The position numbers and the translations under genes were made by a program. A DNA stretch of 64,000 nt from the NCBI GenBank assembly GCA_002433235.1, contig DJHS01000092.1:1-64000 (forward strand), written 5' to 3'. This DNA is from UBA6614 sp002433235 (GTDB taxonomy: Bacteria; Verrucomicrobiota; Verrucomicrobiia; Limisphaerales; UBA1100). Positions 33,505-42,039 of the stretch are shown here, piece after piece. Under the pieces are notes generated by a model. The model searched no databases. It was not told the DNA's origin and saw only the letters and a list, made by a program, of their open reading frames with translations. Position 1 is the first letter of the stretch. Each line of letters starts with the position of its first letter.

Positions 33505-35118
33505 AAGAAACTGCTGCAGGAAGCCGAGTCCCAAGGCACCGCGGCAAAACTCAAGACTTACACCAAGCTCTCCGGCCCGGGCTGGCTGCAGGGCGCCATC
33601 ACCCTCGGCGGCGGCTCGCTGGGCGGCAGCCTGTACCTTGGCGTGATTGGCGGCTACCAACTGCTGTGGCTGCAGCCGCTGATGATGGTGCTGGGCATTC
33701 TGATGCTGTCGGTGATCGGCTATGTGGCCTTGTCCACCGGCGAGCGGCCCTTTCACGCGATCAACAAGCACATCAACCCGGTCCTCGGCTGGGGCTGGCT
33801 GATTGCGGCGCTCATGGCAAACCTCGTCTGGGCGATGCCGCAGTTTTCACTGGGAGCGGCGGCCCTGCAGCAAAACCTGGGTTTTCTCCCCGATGCGGAA
33901 GGATCGTCTTCCGGCAAATACCTGTGTGTGGCGGGCCTATTCATCATCGCATCAGCCGTGGTGTGGATGTACGACTCCAAGGGGGTTAAGCTGTTTGAAA
34001 TTATCCTCAAGCTGATGGTTGGCATCATTGTGCTGAGCTTTTTTGGGGTGGTGGGCGTGATGGCCAGCGAACTGCCTTGGAGCGAAATTATCGTGGGGTT
34101 CATTCCAGATTTCAGCCTCCTCTCCGAGCCAGCAGATAAGTTCAAAGAAATGATCAAGGCCTCCAGTGACCCTAGCTATTGGCAAAGTGAAATCCTCAGC
34201 TCGCAACGCAAGGTGATGGTGACGGCCGCAGCCACTGCCGTTGGTATTAACATGACCTTTCTGCTCCCCTATTCAATGCTGCGCAAGGGCTGGGGACGCG
34301 AACATCGCGGACTGGCCCGCTACGACCTCGGCATCGGCTTGTTTGTTCCCTTTTTCCTCGCCACCAGCTGCGTGGTGATTGCCGCCACCAGCCAGTTCCA
34401 TGCCGGCAACGCAGAGATCGTCAAGGATCCCACGAAGATCGAAGGCAAACTGAAAGATGCCTATGACGGTAACGTGAAGAAGTTTGAAGAAGACACTGGC
34501 AAGACTGCCACACTGGGCGACCAACAGCTGGCCGCCGCCCTCGTTAAGCGTGACGCCTTTCATCTGGCCTCCTCGCTGGAAGGCCTGACCGGCAAGACCA
34601 TCTCCCACACCGTGTTTGGCATCGGCGTGGTAGGCATGGCCATTTCCACCATTATCATCCTGATGCTCATCAATGGCTTCTGCCTCACGGAAGCTTTGGG
34701 GCTCGAAATGGGCGGCACGGCGCACAAGATTGGCTCGCTGTTGCCGGGTGTGACCGGCGCGCTGGGCTTCCTGTGGTTATGGGGCGACAGCGAGGCGCGG
34801 TTCTGGCTGGCGGTGCCGACGAGTGTGTTTGGCATGGTGCTGTTGCCGGTGGCGTATTTCACCTTTTTCTGCATGATGAACAGCAAGAGCCTGTTGGGCG
34901 ATGCGTTGCCCAAGGGCGGCAAGCGTGTGGCGCTGAATCTCGCGATGGGCGTGGCGCTGGTGGCCTCGCTAATCGGCGCGCTGTGGTCAATCTGGGACAA
35001 GCTGCAGTGGCTGGGCATTGGCATCTTTGCCGGGTTCATCGTGCTGGTGTTCCTCGGGCGCCTGTGGCTGCGGCTGAACCAGCGACTGGATGCCATTGAC
35101 GAAAAGCTCCAAAAGTAA
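33505..35118 (+). CDS. Nramp-like metal-ion transporter (5' end in gap)
   Basis: 538 residues are readable, in frame from the first base after the gap; a call from the first internal Met at 33643 would cut off conserved sequence. The protein has about eleven hydrophobic helices. KLSGPGWLQGAITLGGGSLG sits where Nramp/SLC11 proteins have their first helix, although the DPGN motif is replaced by TLGGGS, so this may be a distant relative with another substrate. A charged loop of about 60 residues (KDPTKIEGKLKDAYDGNVKK onward) interrupts the helices. The EF-G paralogue follows 81 bases later with its own promoter. Confidence 0.7.
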   Translation, partial: KKLLQEAESQGTAAKLKTYTKLSGPGWLQGAITLGGGSLGGSLYLGVIGGYQLLWLQPLMMVLGILMLSVIGYVALSTGERPFHAINKHINPVLGWGWLIAALMANLVWAMPQFSLGAAALQQNLGFLPDAEGSSSGKYLCVAGLFIIASAVVWMYDSKGVKLFEIILKLMVGIIVLSFFGVVGVMASELPWSEIIVGFIPDFSLLSEPADKFKEMIKASSDPSYWQSEILSSQRKVMVTAAATAVGINMTFLLPYSMLRKGWGREHRGLARYDLGIGLFVPFFLATSCVVIAATSQFHAGNAEIVKDPTKIEGKLKDAYDGNVKKFEEDTGKTATLGDQQLAAALVKRDAFHLASSLEGLTGKTISHTVFGIGVVGMAISTIIILMLINGFCLTEALGLEMGGTAHKIGSLLPGVTGALGFLWLWGDSEARFWLAVPTSVFGMVLLPVAYFTFFCMMNSKSLLGDALPKGGKRVALNLAMGVALVASLIGALWSIWDKLQWLGIGIFAGFIVLVFLGRLWLRLNQRLDAIDEKLQK

Positions 35119-35151
35119 CCGGCATTTTCCAGACAATTTCGCACAAGGGGC

Positions 35152-35180
35152 TTGCCTTGGGCGGCGCGGAAACGGACAAT
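35152..35180 (+). promoter_or_regulatory. Promoter of EF-G paralogue
   Basis: TTGCCT (35152-35157), 17-base spacer, GACAAT (35175-35180), 19 bases before the ATG at 35200. The predicted leader of about 12 bases has no Shine-Dalgarno. Confidence 0.5.
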
Positions 35181-35199
35181 CCGCGCTCACCCAATTGAC

Positions 35200-37281
35200 A
35201 TGAAGGAATACCCCTCTGCGGACATCCGCAATCTGGCGCTCGTCGGCCACGCCGGCGCGGGCAAAACCATGCTGGCCGAGGCCATCCTCGCCGCCGGCGG
35301 CGTTATCAACCGGCTCGGCAGCATCGAGAACGGTTCCACCGTTTCGGACTTTCAATCCGCCGAACATGAACGCCAAATTTCAATTGGTGCCTCGCTTCTT
35401 CATACCGATTGGCAAAACAAAAAGCTCAATGTGCTGGACACACCGGGGTATCTCGATTTTCTCGCGGAAGCCAAGGCGGCCCTGAGTATTTGCGACTGCG
35501 CCGTGGTAGTGGTCAATGCGGTGGAAGGCGTTGAGGTGGGCACTTCGCAGGTTGTCGAATGGGCGAACGACAAAGGGCTGGCCAAATTTGTCGTGCTGAA
35601 CGGCATGGACAAGGAGCACGTTAATTTTGACACCGCGCTGGCTGGCATCCGGGATTCATTGGGAACGGCTGTGACGCCGTTAACAGTACCGGTGAATGCA
35701 GGTCCCGGCTTCAACCAAGTGCTTGATGTGCTGACCAAGGAAGTGGTGACTTATGAGATCGATGGCATGGGCAAATGTACTGCCGCCGCCGCGGAGGGAG
35801 ATCTTGCGGAGCAGGCTGAGTCCATGCACGCCGAGCTGATCGAGGCCGTGGCAGCGTCAGATGATGCGTTGATGGAGAAGTTCTTTGAGGAGGGCAGTCT
35901 GTCCGATGAGGAATTGCGCTCGGGCTTGGGTGCAGCGTTGCTGAGTGGTGAACTGATTCCATTGTTTACCACGGCGACCACCAGCAATGTGGGTGTCAGC
36001 CGGCTGATGGACTTTGCCGCCAAGTTTGGAATCGCGCCGACGGACCGGGGCCCCGTTCCCGCGAAGGCCGCAGACGACAGTGATACCGAGGTGGCAATTG
36101 ATGGGACAGAGCCAGTGCTGCAAATCTTCAAGACCATCTCGGATCGTCACGTCGGAAATCTTTCATTCTTCAAATTGTTGTCTGGCTCTTTGACAGCGGG
36201 AAGCGACCTGAAAAACACAACCCAAAATGGCAGCGAACGCGTGGGGCAGATTTTTGTACTCAACGGCAAGGAAAATGAGACCGCCGACAAACTGAACGCG
36301 GGCGACTTGGGCGCGCTGGTGAAGCTGAAGCAAACACACACCAGCGACACGCTTTGCTCGGCCAAGGCAGCCGTACAGTTGCCCCCCATTGATTTCCCCA
36401 AGCCAAATATCCATGAAGCGCTCCGCAGCAAAAGCAAGGGGGACGAGGACAAGATCGCCCAAGGGCTGGCGGCGTTGCACGAAGAGGATCCAACGTTTGT
36501 CTACCGGGTGGATGGGGAACTGCACCAAACGGTGATCAGTGGCATGGGTGAGCTGCATCTCCGAGTGGTCTCGGACAAGCTCAAGGAGCGTTACAACGTG
36601 GAGATTGAATTGTTTGAACCAAAGGTGCCTTACCGCGAGACGATCAAGGGTGCCGGCGAAAGCAAGTACCGCCACAAGAAACAGTCCGGCGGCGCGGGTC
36701 AGTTTGCCGAGGTTTGGATGCGCATAGAGCCGAAGGATCGGGACAGCGGGCTGGAATTTGTCGACAGCCTAGTGGGCATGAATGTGGATCGTGTTTTCGT
36801 CCCCTCGGTTGAGAAGGGAGTAAACGCCGCAGCCACGGAAGGCGTGATTGCGGGTTACCGTGTGGTGGATTTAAAAGTGGATTTTTATGACGGCAAAATG
36901 CACCCGGTGGACTCCAAGGATGTAGCCTTCCAGATCGCCGGCAAGGGCGCCTTTAAGGAAGCCGTAAACGCCGCCAAGCCGACGCTGCTCGAACCCATTT
37001 ACAGCATTGAAGTGAAAATCCCGGACGACTTCACTGGGGCGGTATCCGGCGACCTGAGCAGCCGCCGCGGACGCCTGCAGGGCATGGACGCCAACGGCGG
37101 GTTCCAAATCGTAAAGGCACACGTGCCTCAAAAGGAACTTTACCGCTATTCCACCACTCTACGGTCATTGACCGAGGGCCGTGGCATTCACACCGAGGAG
37201 TTCAGCCACTACGAGGAGATGCCCGGCGACATGCAAAAAAAGGTCGTTACCGAATCTCAGAAGGAGAAGGAAGAGGAGTAG
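35200..37281 (+). CDS. Elongation factor G-like GTPase (EF-G paralogue)
   Basis: 693 residues with the full EF-G domain order: GTPase domain, domain II (about 300-390), III (NIHEALRSKSKGDEDKIAQGLAAL... region), IV (PYRETIKGAGESKYRHKKQSGG) and V (EPIYSIEVKIPDDFTGAVSG). The P-loop GHAGAGKT (16-23) is intact. G3 reads DTPGY (80-84) where canonical EF-G has DTPGH, a change known in EF-G2/FusA2-type paralogues. G4 reads NGMD (134-137) instead of NKMD. The canonical fusA is elsewhere in the window. Role may be ribosome rescue, recycling or something else; the altered motifs suggest slow or absent GTP hydrolysis. Start at 35200 matches the family N-terminus. Confidence 0.88.
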   Translation: MKEYPSADIRNLALVGHAGAGKTMLAEAILAAGGVINRLGSIENGSTVSDFQSAEHERQISIGASLLHTDWQNKKLNVLDTPGYLDFLAEAKAALSICDCAVVVVNAVEGVEVGTSQVVEWANDKGLAKFVVLNGMDKEHVNFDTALAGIRDSLGTAVTPLTVPVNAGPGFNQVLDVLTKEVVTYEIDGMGKCTAAAAEGDLAEQAESMHAELIEAVAASDDALMEKFFEEGSLSDEELRSGLGAALLSGELIPLFTTATTSNVGVSRLMDFAAKFGIAPTDRGPVPAKAADDSDTEVAIDGTEPVLQIFKTISDRHVGNLSFFKLLSGSLTAGSDLKNTTQNGSERVGQIFVLNGKENETADKLNAGDLGALVKLKQTHTSDTLCSAKAAVQLPPIDFPKPNIHEALRSKSKGDEDKIAQGLAALHEEDPTFVYRVDGELHQTVISGMGELHLRVVSDKLKERYNVEIELFEPKVPYRETIKGAGESKYRHKKQSGGAGQFAEVWMRIEPKDRDSGLEFVDSLVGMNVDRVFVPSVEKGVNAAATEGVIAGYRVVDLKVDFYDGKMHPVDSKDVAFQIAGKGAFKEAVNAAKPTLLEPIYSIEVKIPDDFTGAVSGDLSSRRGRLQGMDANGGFQIVKAHVPQKELYRYSTTLRSLTEGRGIHTEEFSHYEEMPGDMQKKVVTESQKEKEEE

Positions 37282-37298
37282 ATAGATTTTGCAATCTG

Positions 37299-37333
37299 CG
37301 CACTCGTCAAAAAATTAAAATACGGGAAGTGCG
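37299..37333. repeat. Inverted repeat between convergent genes
   Basis: CGCACT (37299-37304) and AGTGCG (37328-37333) flank an AT-rich 23-base loop between the stops of the EF-G paralogue and the symporter. It could act as a weak two-way terminator, but the loop is long and T runs are poor. Confidence 0.3.
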
Positions 37334-39397
37334 TTATGGGGCTCCAATGCGGCTCACGGCCACAATAAGGCCTATGATCACAAAACAGATGGCGAAACAG
37401 GTTAGGAATCCCCAACCATCCTGCTTGGTAAACCGGGTAAACTCCAACTGCGTGCCCGGGAACAGCCGCGTGTCATCAAACCGATCCGGATTGGTGTAAC
37501 TTTTCTCCAGCTCCGCCGCGTCTTTTTCCGGATCCGGATCCACAGGCGTTTTCATCCGAGCATACAGCTTGTCCAGCGACTTCTTACTGTTCGGCTTGGT
37601 GAGCAGGCTGGCGATGATCATCACCAAAAACGGTACGATTGTCGCAAACGGAAGGTCCAGCGTCTTGATCGCCGCCTTGTTCTTGGATGCCAAATCGATG
37701 CCCATCTGGTCGATGATCAACATGTCCAAACGCATCCGGCCACTACCCTTGAGCGGACAGTCGTAAACATACACCACCTCTTCTCCACCCTTGATTTTGC
37801 GCCGGTCAATTTCCATCAGTTTCTCCTCGCCCACCGGTTTCACGCTCCCGGTCCAAAACAACGCCACACCACCGCGCCGCCTAGTCTCGGTGATGTCCTC
37901 CCCCACCTTAGCCGCTTTGCCCCGCGCGACATCCAGCGGGGAAGCCTGGCGCGTGGTGGTGGCCTTGATCACATGACTGGTTTGGGTCAGGGAAACACTC
38001 GTCGTCAGGCTCGGACTGATTTTGGGTAATGCGATGGGCAGCACAAAGAAGAACAGCAGACAAAAAGTGAAGGTGACCCAAGCCGCCCTGGTCGTTGCAC
38101 GGCGCCAGAACATGCCTACCCAAAATACTGCCGCAAATAGCATCGGCACGATCCATGTAAGCTGAAGATTGGCGAACATGTCGTAAATAGTCAGCGCCAA
38201 AACTACCGAGCCGCCCACCACTATCGCGCCAATGATACGAGCCAACCTTAAGCACTCGGCCTCGCCGGCATCGGGCCTAACGAACGGCACGTAGATATTG
38301 CGAACCACCAGCGCCGAACACACGAGCATGTAGCAGTCCACGCTGCTCATCAACGCAGCCAGCAGACAAGCGACCATCAATCCCACCAGCCCGATACCCA
38401 ACGGCCCGAGCAGTTCCTTGGTGGCAAAACCCCACGCCTTGTCTGCGTCCGCCGTGAGGCTGGCATCACTGCCATAGAGGGTAAGTACGATCAGCGCCGT
38501 AATTACCCAGCCAATGGTGCAAAAGCGCTTAATGAAATTGCCGGTCACCAGTCCCACACGGGCATCCCACTCACTCTTGGCCGTGCCGCCGCCGGTCACG
38601 ATGAAATGCGGCGTGAGGACAATACCGATGATGTTGATCACCACAATCGCGACGATGGCATACAACGGAAACTCGCTGGCAGTGGTGCCGCCCACGATGG
38701 TGAAGGCGCTTTCACCAAGCTGCTCGTGCATGATGCGGAAACCATCCATCAATCCATCGCCTTCCTGACCATGCTCCGCCACCACTGCCTTCAGGCCGAA
38801 CGGGATGAGCAAAACCGAAAGCAGGATGATGGCCAGTCCCTGGATGAGATCGGTCCAATACGCCGCCGCGATGCCGCCGAGCAGGCCATAGGTGATCACA
38901 ATGATCGCGATGAGGGGCAGCAGTGAATACTGCAGTTCCACGCCAAAGAGAGTATCACCCATCAACGGCCCGGCGACCTTGCCGATGGCAGTAAAGAGCA
39001 TGGCACCATAAACCATGTAGTAAAAGCAGCCGAAAAGCGCATAGGCCACGCCGATGTTTTTGGACTCGTACCGTTCCACGAACCAGTCACCCAGCGTGAG
39101 GCAGCGCATGCGGCGGTACCAAACGGCACTGAACCAGTAAATGGGCGTGACAAAGAGCCAGTACATTACGCCCCACATGCCGCTCATGCCGTTGTTAAAC
39201 GTGCCGCGCGCGGTATTGACGGGATCAGCGGAACCCGTGCCGGCACCGAAGGCAGCGAAAGTTTGGAAGAGCTTGCCGAACTGACGGCCACCCATGAAGA
39301 AATCCTCCTGTCGCTTTTGCCGACTCATCAGCCAAAAACCGATACCGGCCATGCCGGCGAAGTAGATAAAGAGGACGAGATAATCTATGGTTTGCAT
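37334..39397 (-). CDS. Sodium:solute symporter with large soluble insertion
   Basis: 687 residues of the SSS (SLC5) family. The N-terminus DYLVLFIYFAGMAGIGFWL is followed by GGRQFGKLFQTFAAFGAGTGSADPVNTARG, a typical substrate/Na+ region, and GLLGGIAAAYWTDLIQGLAI is the family core. Residues about 459-581 form a hydrophilic block of some 120 residues between membrane helices, and 600-660 a second charged segment before the final helix. Comparable symporters have short loops here. The solute cannot be deduced. Convergent with the EF-G paralogue; its promoter lies just beyond the rplQ terminator. Confidence 0.88.
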   Translation of the reverse strand: MQTIDYLVLFIYFAGMAGIGFWLMSRQKRQEDFFMGGRQFGKLFQTFAAFGAGTGSADPVNTARGTFNNGMSGMWGVMYWLFVTPIYWFSAVWYRRMRCLTLGDWFVERYESKNIGVAYALFGCFYYMVYGAMLFTAIGKVAGPLMGDTLFGVELQYSLLPLIAIIVITYGLLGGIAAAYWTDLIQGLAIILLSVLLIPFGLKAVVAEHGQEGDGLMDGFRIMHEQLGESAFTIVGGTTASEFPLYAIVAIVVINIIGIVLTPHFIVTGGGTAKSEWDARVGLVTGNFIKRFCTIGWVITALIVLTLYGSDASLTADADKAWGFATKELLGPLGIGLVGLMVACLLAALMSSVDCYMLVCSALVVRNIYVPFVRPDAGEAECLRLARIIGAIVVGGSVVLALTIYDMFANLQLTWIVPMLFAAVFWVGMFWRRATTRAAWVTFTFCLLFFFVLPIALPKISPSLTTSVSLTQTSHVIKATTTRQASPLDVARGKAAKVGEDITETRRRGGVALFWTGSVKPVGEEKLMEIDRRKIKGGEEVVYVYDCPLKGSGRMRLDMLIIDQMGIDLASKNKAAIKTLDLPFATIVPFLVMIIASLLTKPNSKKSLDKLYARMKTPVDPDPEKDAAELEKSYTNPDRFDDTRLFPGTQLEFTRFTKQDGWGFLTCFAICFVIIGLIVAVSRIGAP

Positions 39398-39419
39398 GCA
39401 GCCTGCCCTTTGTGCGGGG

Positions 39420-39447
39420 ATGATACGGTTTTGGCCTCGCGTAACAA
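39420..39447 (-). promoter_or_regulatory. Promoter of symporter gene
   Basis: Minus strand TTGTTA (39442-39447), 16-base spacer, TATCAT (39420-39425), followed by 22 bases containing AAAGGGCAGG as a plausible ribosome-binding site before the ATG at 39397. Confidence 0.55.
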
Positions 39448-39453
39448 GCGCAC

Positions 39454-39483
39454 AAAAAAACCGGCGCCTTGGGAGGCGCCGGT
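39454..39483 (-). terminator. Intrinsic terminator of ribosomal super-operon
   Basis: Perfect nine-base arms ACCGGCGCC (39460-39468) and GGCGCCGGT (39475-39483) with a six-base loop, followed on the minus strand by a run of T (39454-39460). It ends 22 bases after the rplQ stop. Confidence 0.95.
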
Positions 39484-39505
39484 CTCGAAAGGTTCACGAG
39501 GAAAA

Positions 39506-40195
39506 CTATTCTTCTTTCTTCTTATCCCCATTACTGGCTTCGGATTCGGCTTCCGCGGAGGCTCCCTCCTCGTCCTTGGACGATTCCTCCGTAGCCGCCT
39601 CGGCTTCTTCGGCCGGTGCCTCACTTTCCTCAACGGACGTTTCCGCCGTTTCCGGCTTGGGTTCCTCTGCCTTGGGTTCGGCAGTTTCCGCGGCCGCTGG
39701 TGAGGAGGCGGATGACTGATCGGTCACGCCATCACCCTCTTCCACCCATTCCAAAATGGCCATCTCGGCGGCATCGCCCTTGCGCCGGCCAAGCTTGATT
39801 ATGCGCGTGTATCCACCCTGACGGTCCTTGTAGCGCGGCGCAATGTCGTCAAAGAGGATATGCACCACATCCTCATTTTCACGCCACGCCTCACGCAGGG
39901 ATTTGCCCGTGGTTTTGCCTTGGGCGGCAAAGTGTGAACGCGCCGGAGCACGCAGGCGGGCAGCAGCCAATCGGCGATACTGGACGGTCTTGACCCTGTC
40001 TTGACCTTTTTTCCCAAGGGTGACCATCTTCTCTGCGACCACGCGCGCGGCGCGGGCCTTGGCGAGCGTGGTCTGGATCCGGCCCTGACGGCCCTGGCTG
40101 GCCTGCTTGATAAAACTGCACACCATGTTGGCAAGCATACTGTTGCGATGCTCGCTGGTGCGGCCCAGCTTGGCGGTGCGTTTGCGGTGTCGCAT
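39506..40195 (-). CDS. rplQ: 50S ribosomal protein L17 with acidic C-terminal tail
   Basis: Large-subunit protein near the exit tunnel. Residues 1-155 match L17 (MRHRKRTAKLGRTSEHRNSM, TTLAKARAARVVAEKMVTL, GGYTRIIKLGRRKGDAAEMA). Usual length is 115-130 residues or slightly more; here residues 156-229 add about 74 residues rich in Glu, Ala, Ser and Pro with KPET and EEPK repeats, ending KKKEE. The tail shows no frameshift and is in normal codon use. Last gene of the minus-strand cluster, three bases after rpoA, and followed by the intrinsic terminator. Confidence 0.95.
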   Translation of the reverse strand: MRHRKRTAKLGRTSEHRNSMLANMVCSFIKQASQGRQGRIQTTLAKARAARVVAEKMVTLGKKGQDRVKTVQYRRLAAARLRAPARSHFAAQGKTTGKSLREAWRENEDVVHILFDDIAPRYKDRQGGYTRIIKLGRRKGDAAEMAILEWVEEGDGVTDQSSASSPAAAETAEPKAEEPKPETAETSVEESEAPAEEAEAATEESSKDEEGASAEAESEASNGDKKKEE

Positions 40196-40198
40196 TGT

Positions 40199-41302
40199 TT
40201 ATTCCTCGTCGTCGTCCCTGAAGGACAGGATGGCCGATTCCTCCTCCATCAGGCCGCCTTCCTCATTGGCGGCATTGGCGGCGGCCACGTCGGCCTGGAT
40301 ACTAGCCATGACATCATCATCAAAGGTCATACCCAAGCCCAGCCCCATCTCCACGAGTTTGTCCTTGATCTCGTTGAGTGATTTCTTGCCAAAGTTGCGA
40401 TACTTGAGCATATCTGCCTCGGTCTTGCTCGCCAGCTCACCAACGGTGGTGATGTTGGCGTTGTTCAAGCAGTTTGCGGCGCGAACAGAGAGCTCAATCT
40501 CATTCACGCTCATGGCGAGCAGTTTCTTCAACTCGCTCTTTTCCTCGTCGTTCCGGCGAATCTCCTCCTCAAACTCCACGGCGTTTTCATCGTAATCAAC
40601 AAACACGTCGAGGTGCTTGCGAAGAATGCCGCTGGCTTGGGTCAGTGCGTCATCGGGGGTGATGCGGCCGTCGGTCCAAATCTCAAGATCCAGCTTGTCG
40701 TAGTCCGTTCGCTGGCCCACGCGCGCGTCGCCCACGTCGTACCGGACACGAGTGACTGGCGAGAAAATGGAATCAATTGCCACGGTGCCAATGGTCTGAC
40801 CGGGCTTCTTGTTGTCGTCGCCCGAGAGGAAGCCGCGACCCACCTGGACTTCCAATTCCATGAGGAATTTCTTTTTCTTGTCCAGCGTGCAGATGTGCTG
40901 CTTGGGGTTAACCAGCTCAAGGTTCTGGTTCAACTCGATATCCGCGGCTGTCACGGCACCATCCTTGTTCGCGGAGAGAATGAGCACCTGCCGCTCACGG
41001 GGATTCTGGCTGTCGCGGTTGTGGCGAAACTTGACCTGCTTGAGATTCAGGATGATCTCCGCCACGTCCTCCACCACACCATCCACCGTGGCAAACTCGT
41101 GCAAAGCCCCGTCGATCTTGATGGACGTAATGGCCGCCCCCTCCAGCGAGGACAGCAACACACGTCGAAGCGAGTTGCCGATGGTGTGGCCATAACCGAT
41201 CTCAAAGGGCTCGGCCGTAAATTTGCAATAGGTGTCCGTCGCGGTACTCTCGTCCTTCGCGAGCCGCTTGGGCTGTTCAAATGGTGCCAGTCTGATGGGC
41301 AT
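40199..41302 (-). CDS. rpoA: DNA-directed RNA polymerase subunit alpha
   Basis: 367 residues. The N-terminal domain (EPFEIGYGHTIGNSLRRVLLSSLEGAAIT) dimerises and nucleates core assembly; the C-terminal domain (IELSVRAANCLNNANITTVGELASKTEADML then FGKKSLNEIK) contacts UP elements and activators. An acidic tail (LMEEESAILSFRDDDEE) extends beyond the usual end. It is preceded by a 109-base spacer after rpsD with two hairpins, unusual in this compact cluster, so alpha may be regulated apart from the ribosomal genes. Confidence 0.98.
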   Translation of the reverse strand: MPIRLAPFEQPKRLAKDESTATDTYCKFTAEPFEIGYGHTIGNSLRRVLLSSLEGAAITSIKIDGALHEFATVDGVVEDVAEIILNLKQVKFRHNRDSQNPRERQVLILSANKDGAVTAADIELNQNLELVNPKQHICTLDKKKKFLMELEVQVGRGFLSGDDNKKPGQTIGTVAIDSIFSPVTRVRYDVGDARVGQRTDYDKLDLEIWTDGRITPDDALTQASGILRKHLDVFVDYDENAVEFEEEIRRNDEEKSELKKLLAMSVNEIELSVRAANCLNNANITTVGELASKTEADMLKYRNFGKKSLNEIKDKLVEMGLGLGMTFDDDVMASIQADVAAANAANEEGGLMEEESAILSFRDDDEE

Positions 41303-41335
41303 CTTCTGTTATCCTTTGGGTTGCAATTTTAAACT

Positions 41336-41370
41336 GGCCCCCCAATGTCATTCCCGTCTCACGGGGGGCC
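41336..41370 (-). promoter_or_regulatory. Hairpin 2 in rpsD-rpoA spacer
   Basis: Perfect eight-base arms GGCCCCCC (41336-41343) and GGGGGGCC (41363-41370), loop 19 bases, 33 bases before the rpoA ATG. No U run follows, so it is not a terminator; it may control or protect rpoA mRNA. Confidence 0.5.
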
Positions 41371-41384
41371 CATATAATTGCGAC

Positions 41385-41404
41385 GCACCTCCACCCGGAG
41401 GCGC
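41385..41404 (-). promoter_or_regulatory. Hairpin 1 in rpsD-rpoA spacer
   Basis: CCTCC and GGAGG arms with a four-base loop, extended by CGC/GCG pairs across one mismatch, lying within eight bases of the rpsD stop. No U run. Together with hairpin 2 it marks the spacer as structured RNA. Confidence 0.45.
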
Positions 41405-41411
41405 GCACGGT

Positions 41412-42020
41412 TTAACGGGAATAAAACTCCACGATCGTCTGCTCGTTGGCGATCGGCTGCAAATCCTCACGCGTGGGCTCACGACTGATGGAGCCACGCA
41501 TGGCATCCTTGTTCAGCGTCAACCAATCCGGCACGGCGCGACTGGTGGATATCTCCAAGTTGCGCGTCGCCAACAGGCGGGACTTGTTGGAATCCTTGAT
41601 CGCCACCACATCCTCCACGCGGCAAGCGTAGGAAGGAGTGCTCACCCGCGACCCGTTCACCAGCACGTGCCCATGCACAACCATTTGCCGTGCGGCCGCA
41701 CGCGTGTAGGCGAGCCCAAGGTTGTACACCACGCTGTCGAGGCGCGTTTCCAGAATCTGCAACATGACTTCACCCGTCACGCCACGCCGGCGCAGGGCCT
41801 TTTCGTACACGCCCCGGAACTGCTTTTCCATCAGTCCGTAGTAGTGGCGCATTTTCTGTTTCTCCATCAGCGCCAAGCCGTAGTCGGTCCGCTTGCGGCG
41901 GGAACGCGGGCCATGAACGCCGGGGCCATAGTTCTTGCGGTCGAGATATTTCGACGGGCCAAAAACCGGCTCGCCCATACGGCGGCTGATGCGAAGTCGA
42001 GGTCCTGTGTATCGTGCCAT
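41412..42020 (-). CDS. rpsD: 30S ribosomal protein S4
   Basis: 202 residues. Primary 16S rRNA binder and, in E. coli, autoregulator of the alpha operon. MARYTGPRLRISRRMGEPVFG, then LEKQ/RHYYGLMEKQFRGVYEKALRR, and the S4 RNA-binding domain LETRLDSVVYNLGLAYTRAAARQMVVHGHVLVNG. The zinc-binding cysteines of some S4 proteins are absent. Start at 42020 by family; the longer open frame runs into rpsK. Followed by a structured 109-base spacer before rpoA. Confidence 0.97.
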   Translation of the reverse strand: MARYTGPRLRISRRMGEPVFGPSKYLDRKNYGPGVHGPRSRRKRTDYGLALMEKQKMRHYYGLMEKQFRGVYEKALRRRGVTGEVMLQILETRLDSVVYNLGLAYTRAAARQMVVHGHVLVNGSRVSTPSYACRVEDVVAIKDSNKSRLLATRNLEISTSRAVPDWLTLNKDAMRGSISREPTREDLQPIANEQTIVEFYSR

Positions 42021-42039
42021 GGTGTCTCGGGGTATAAAA

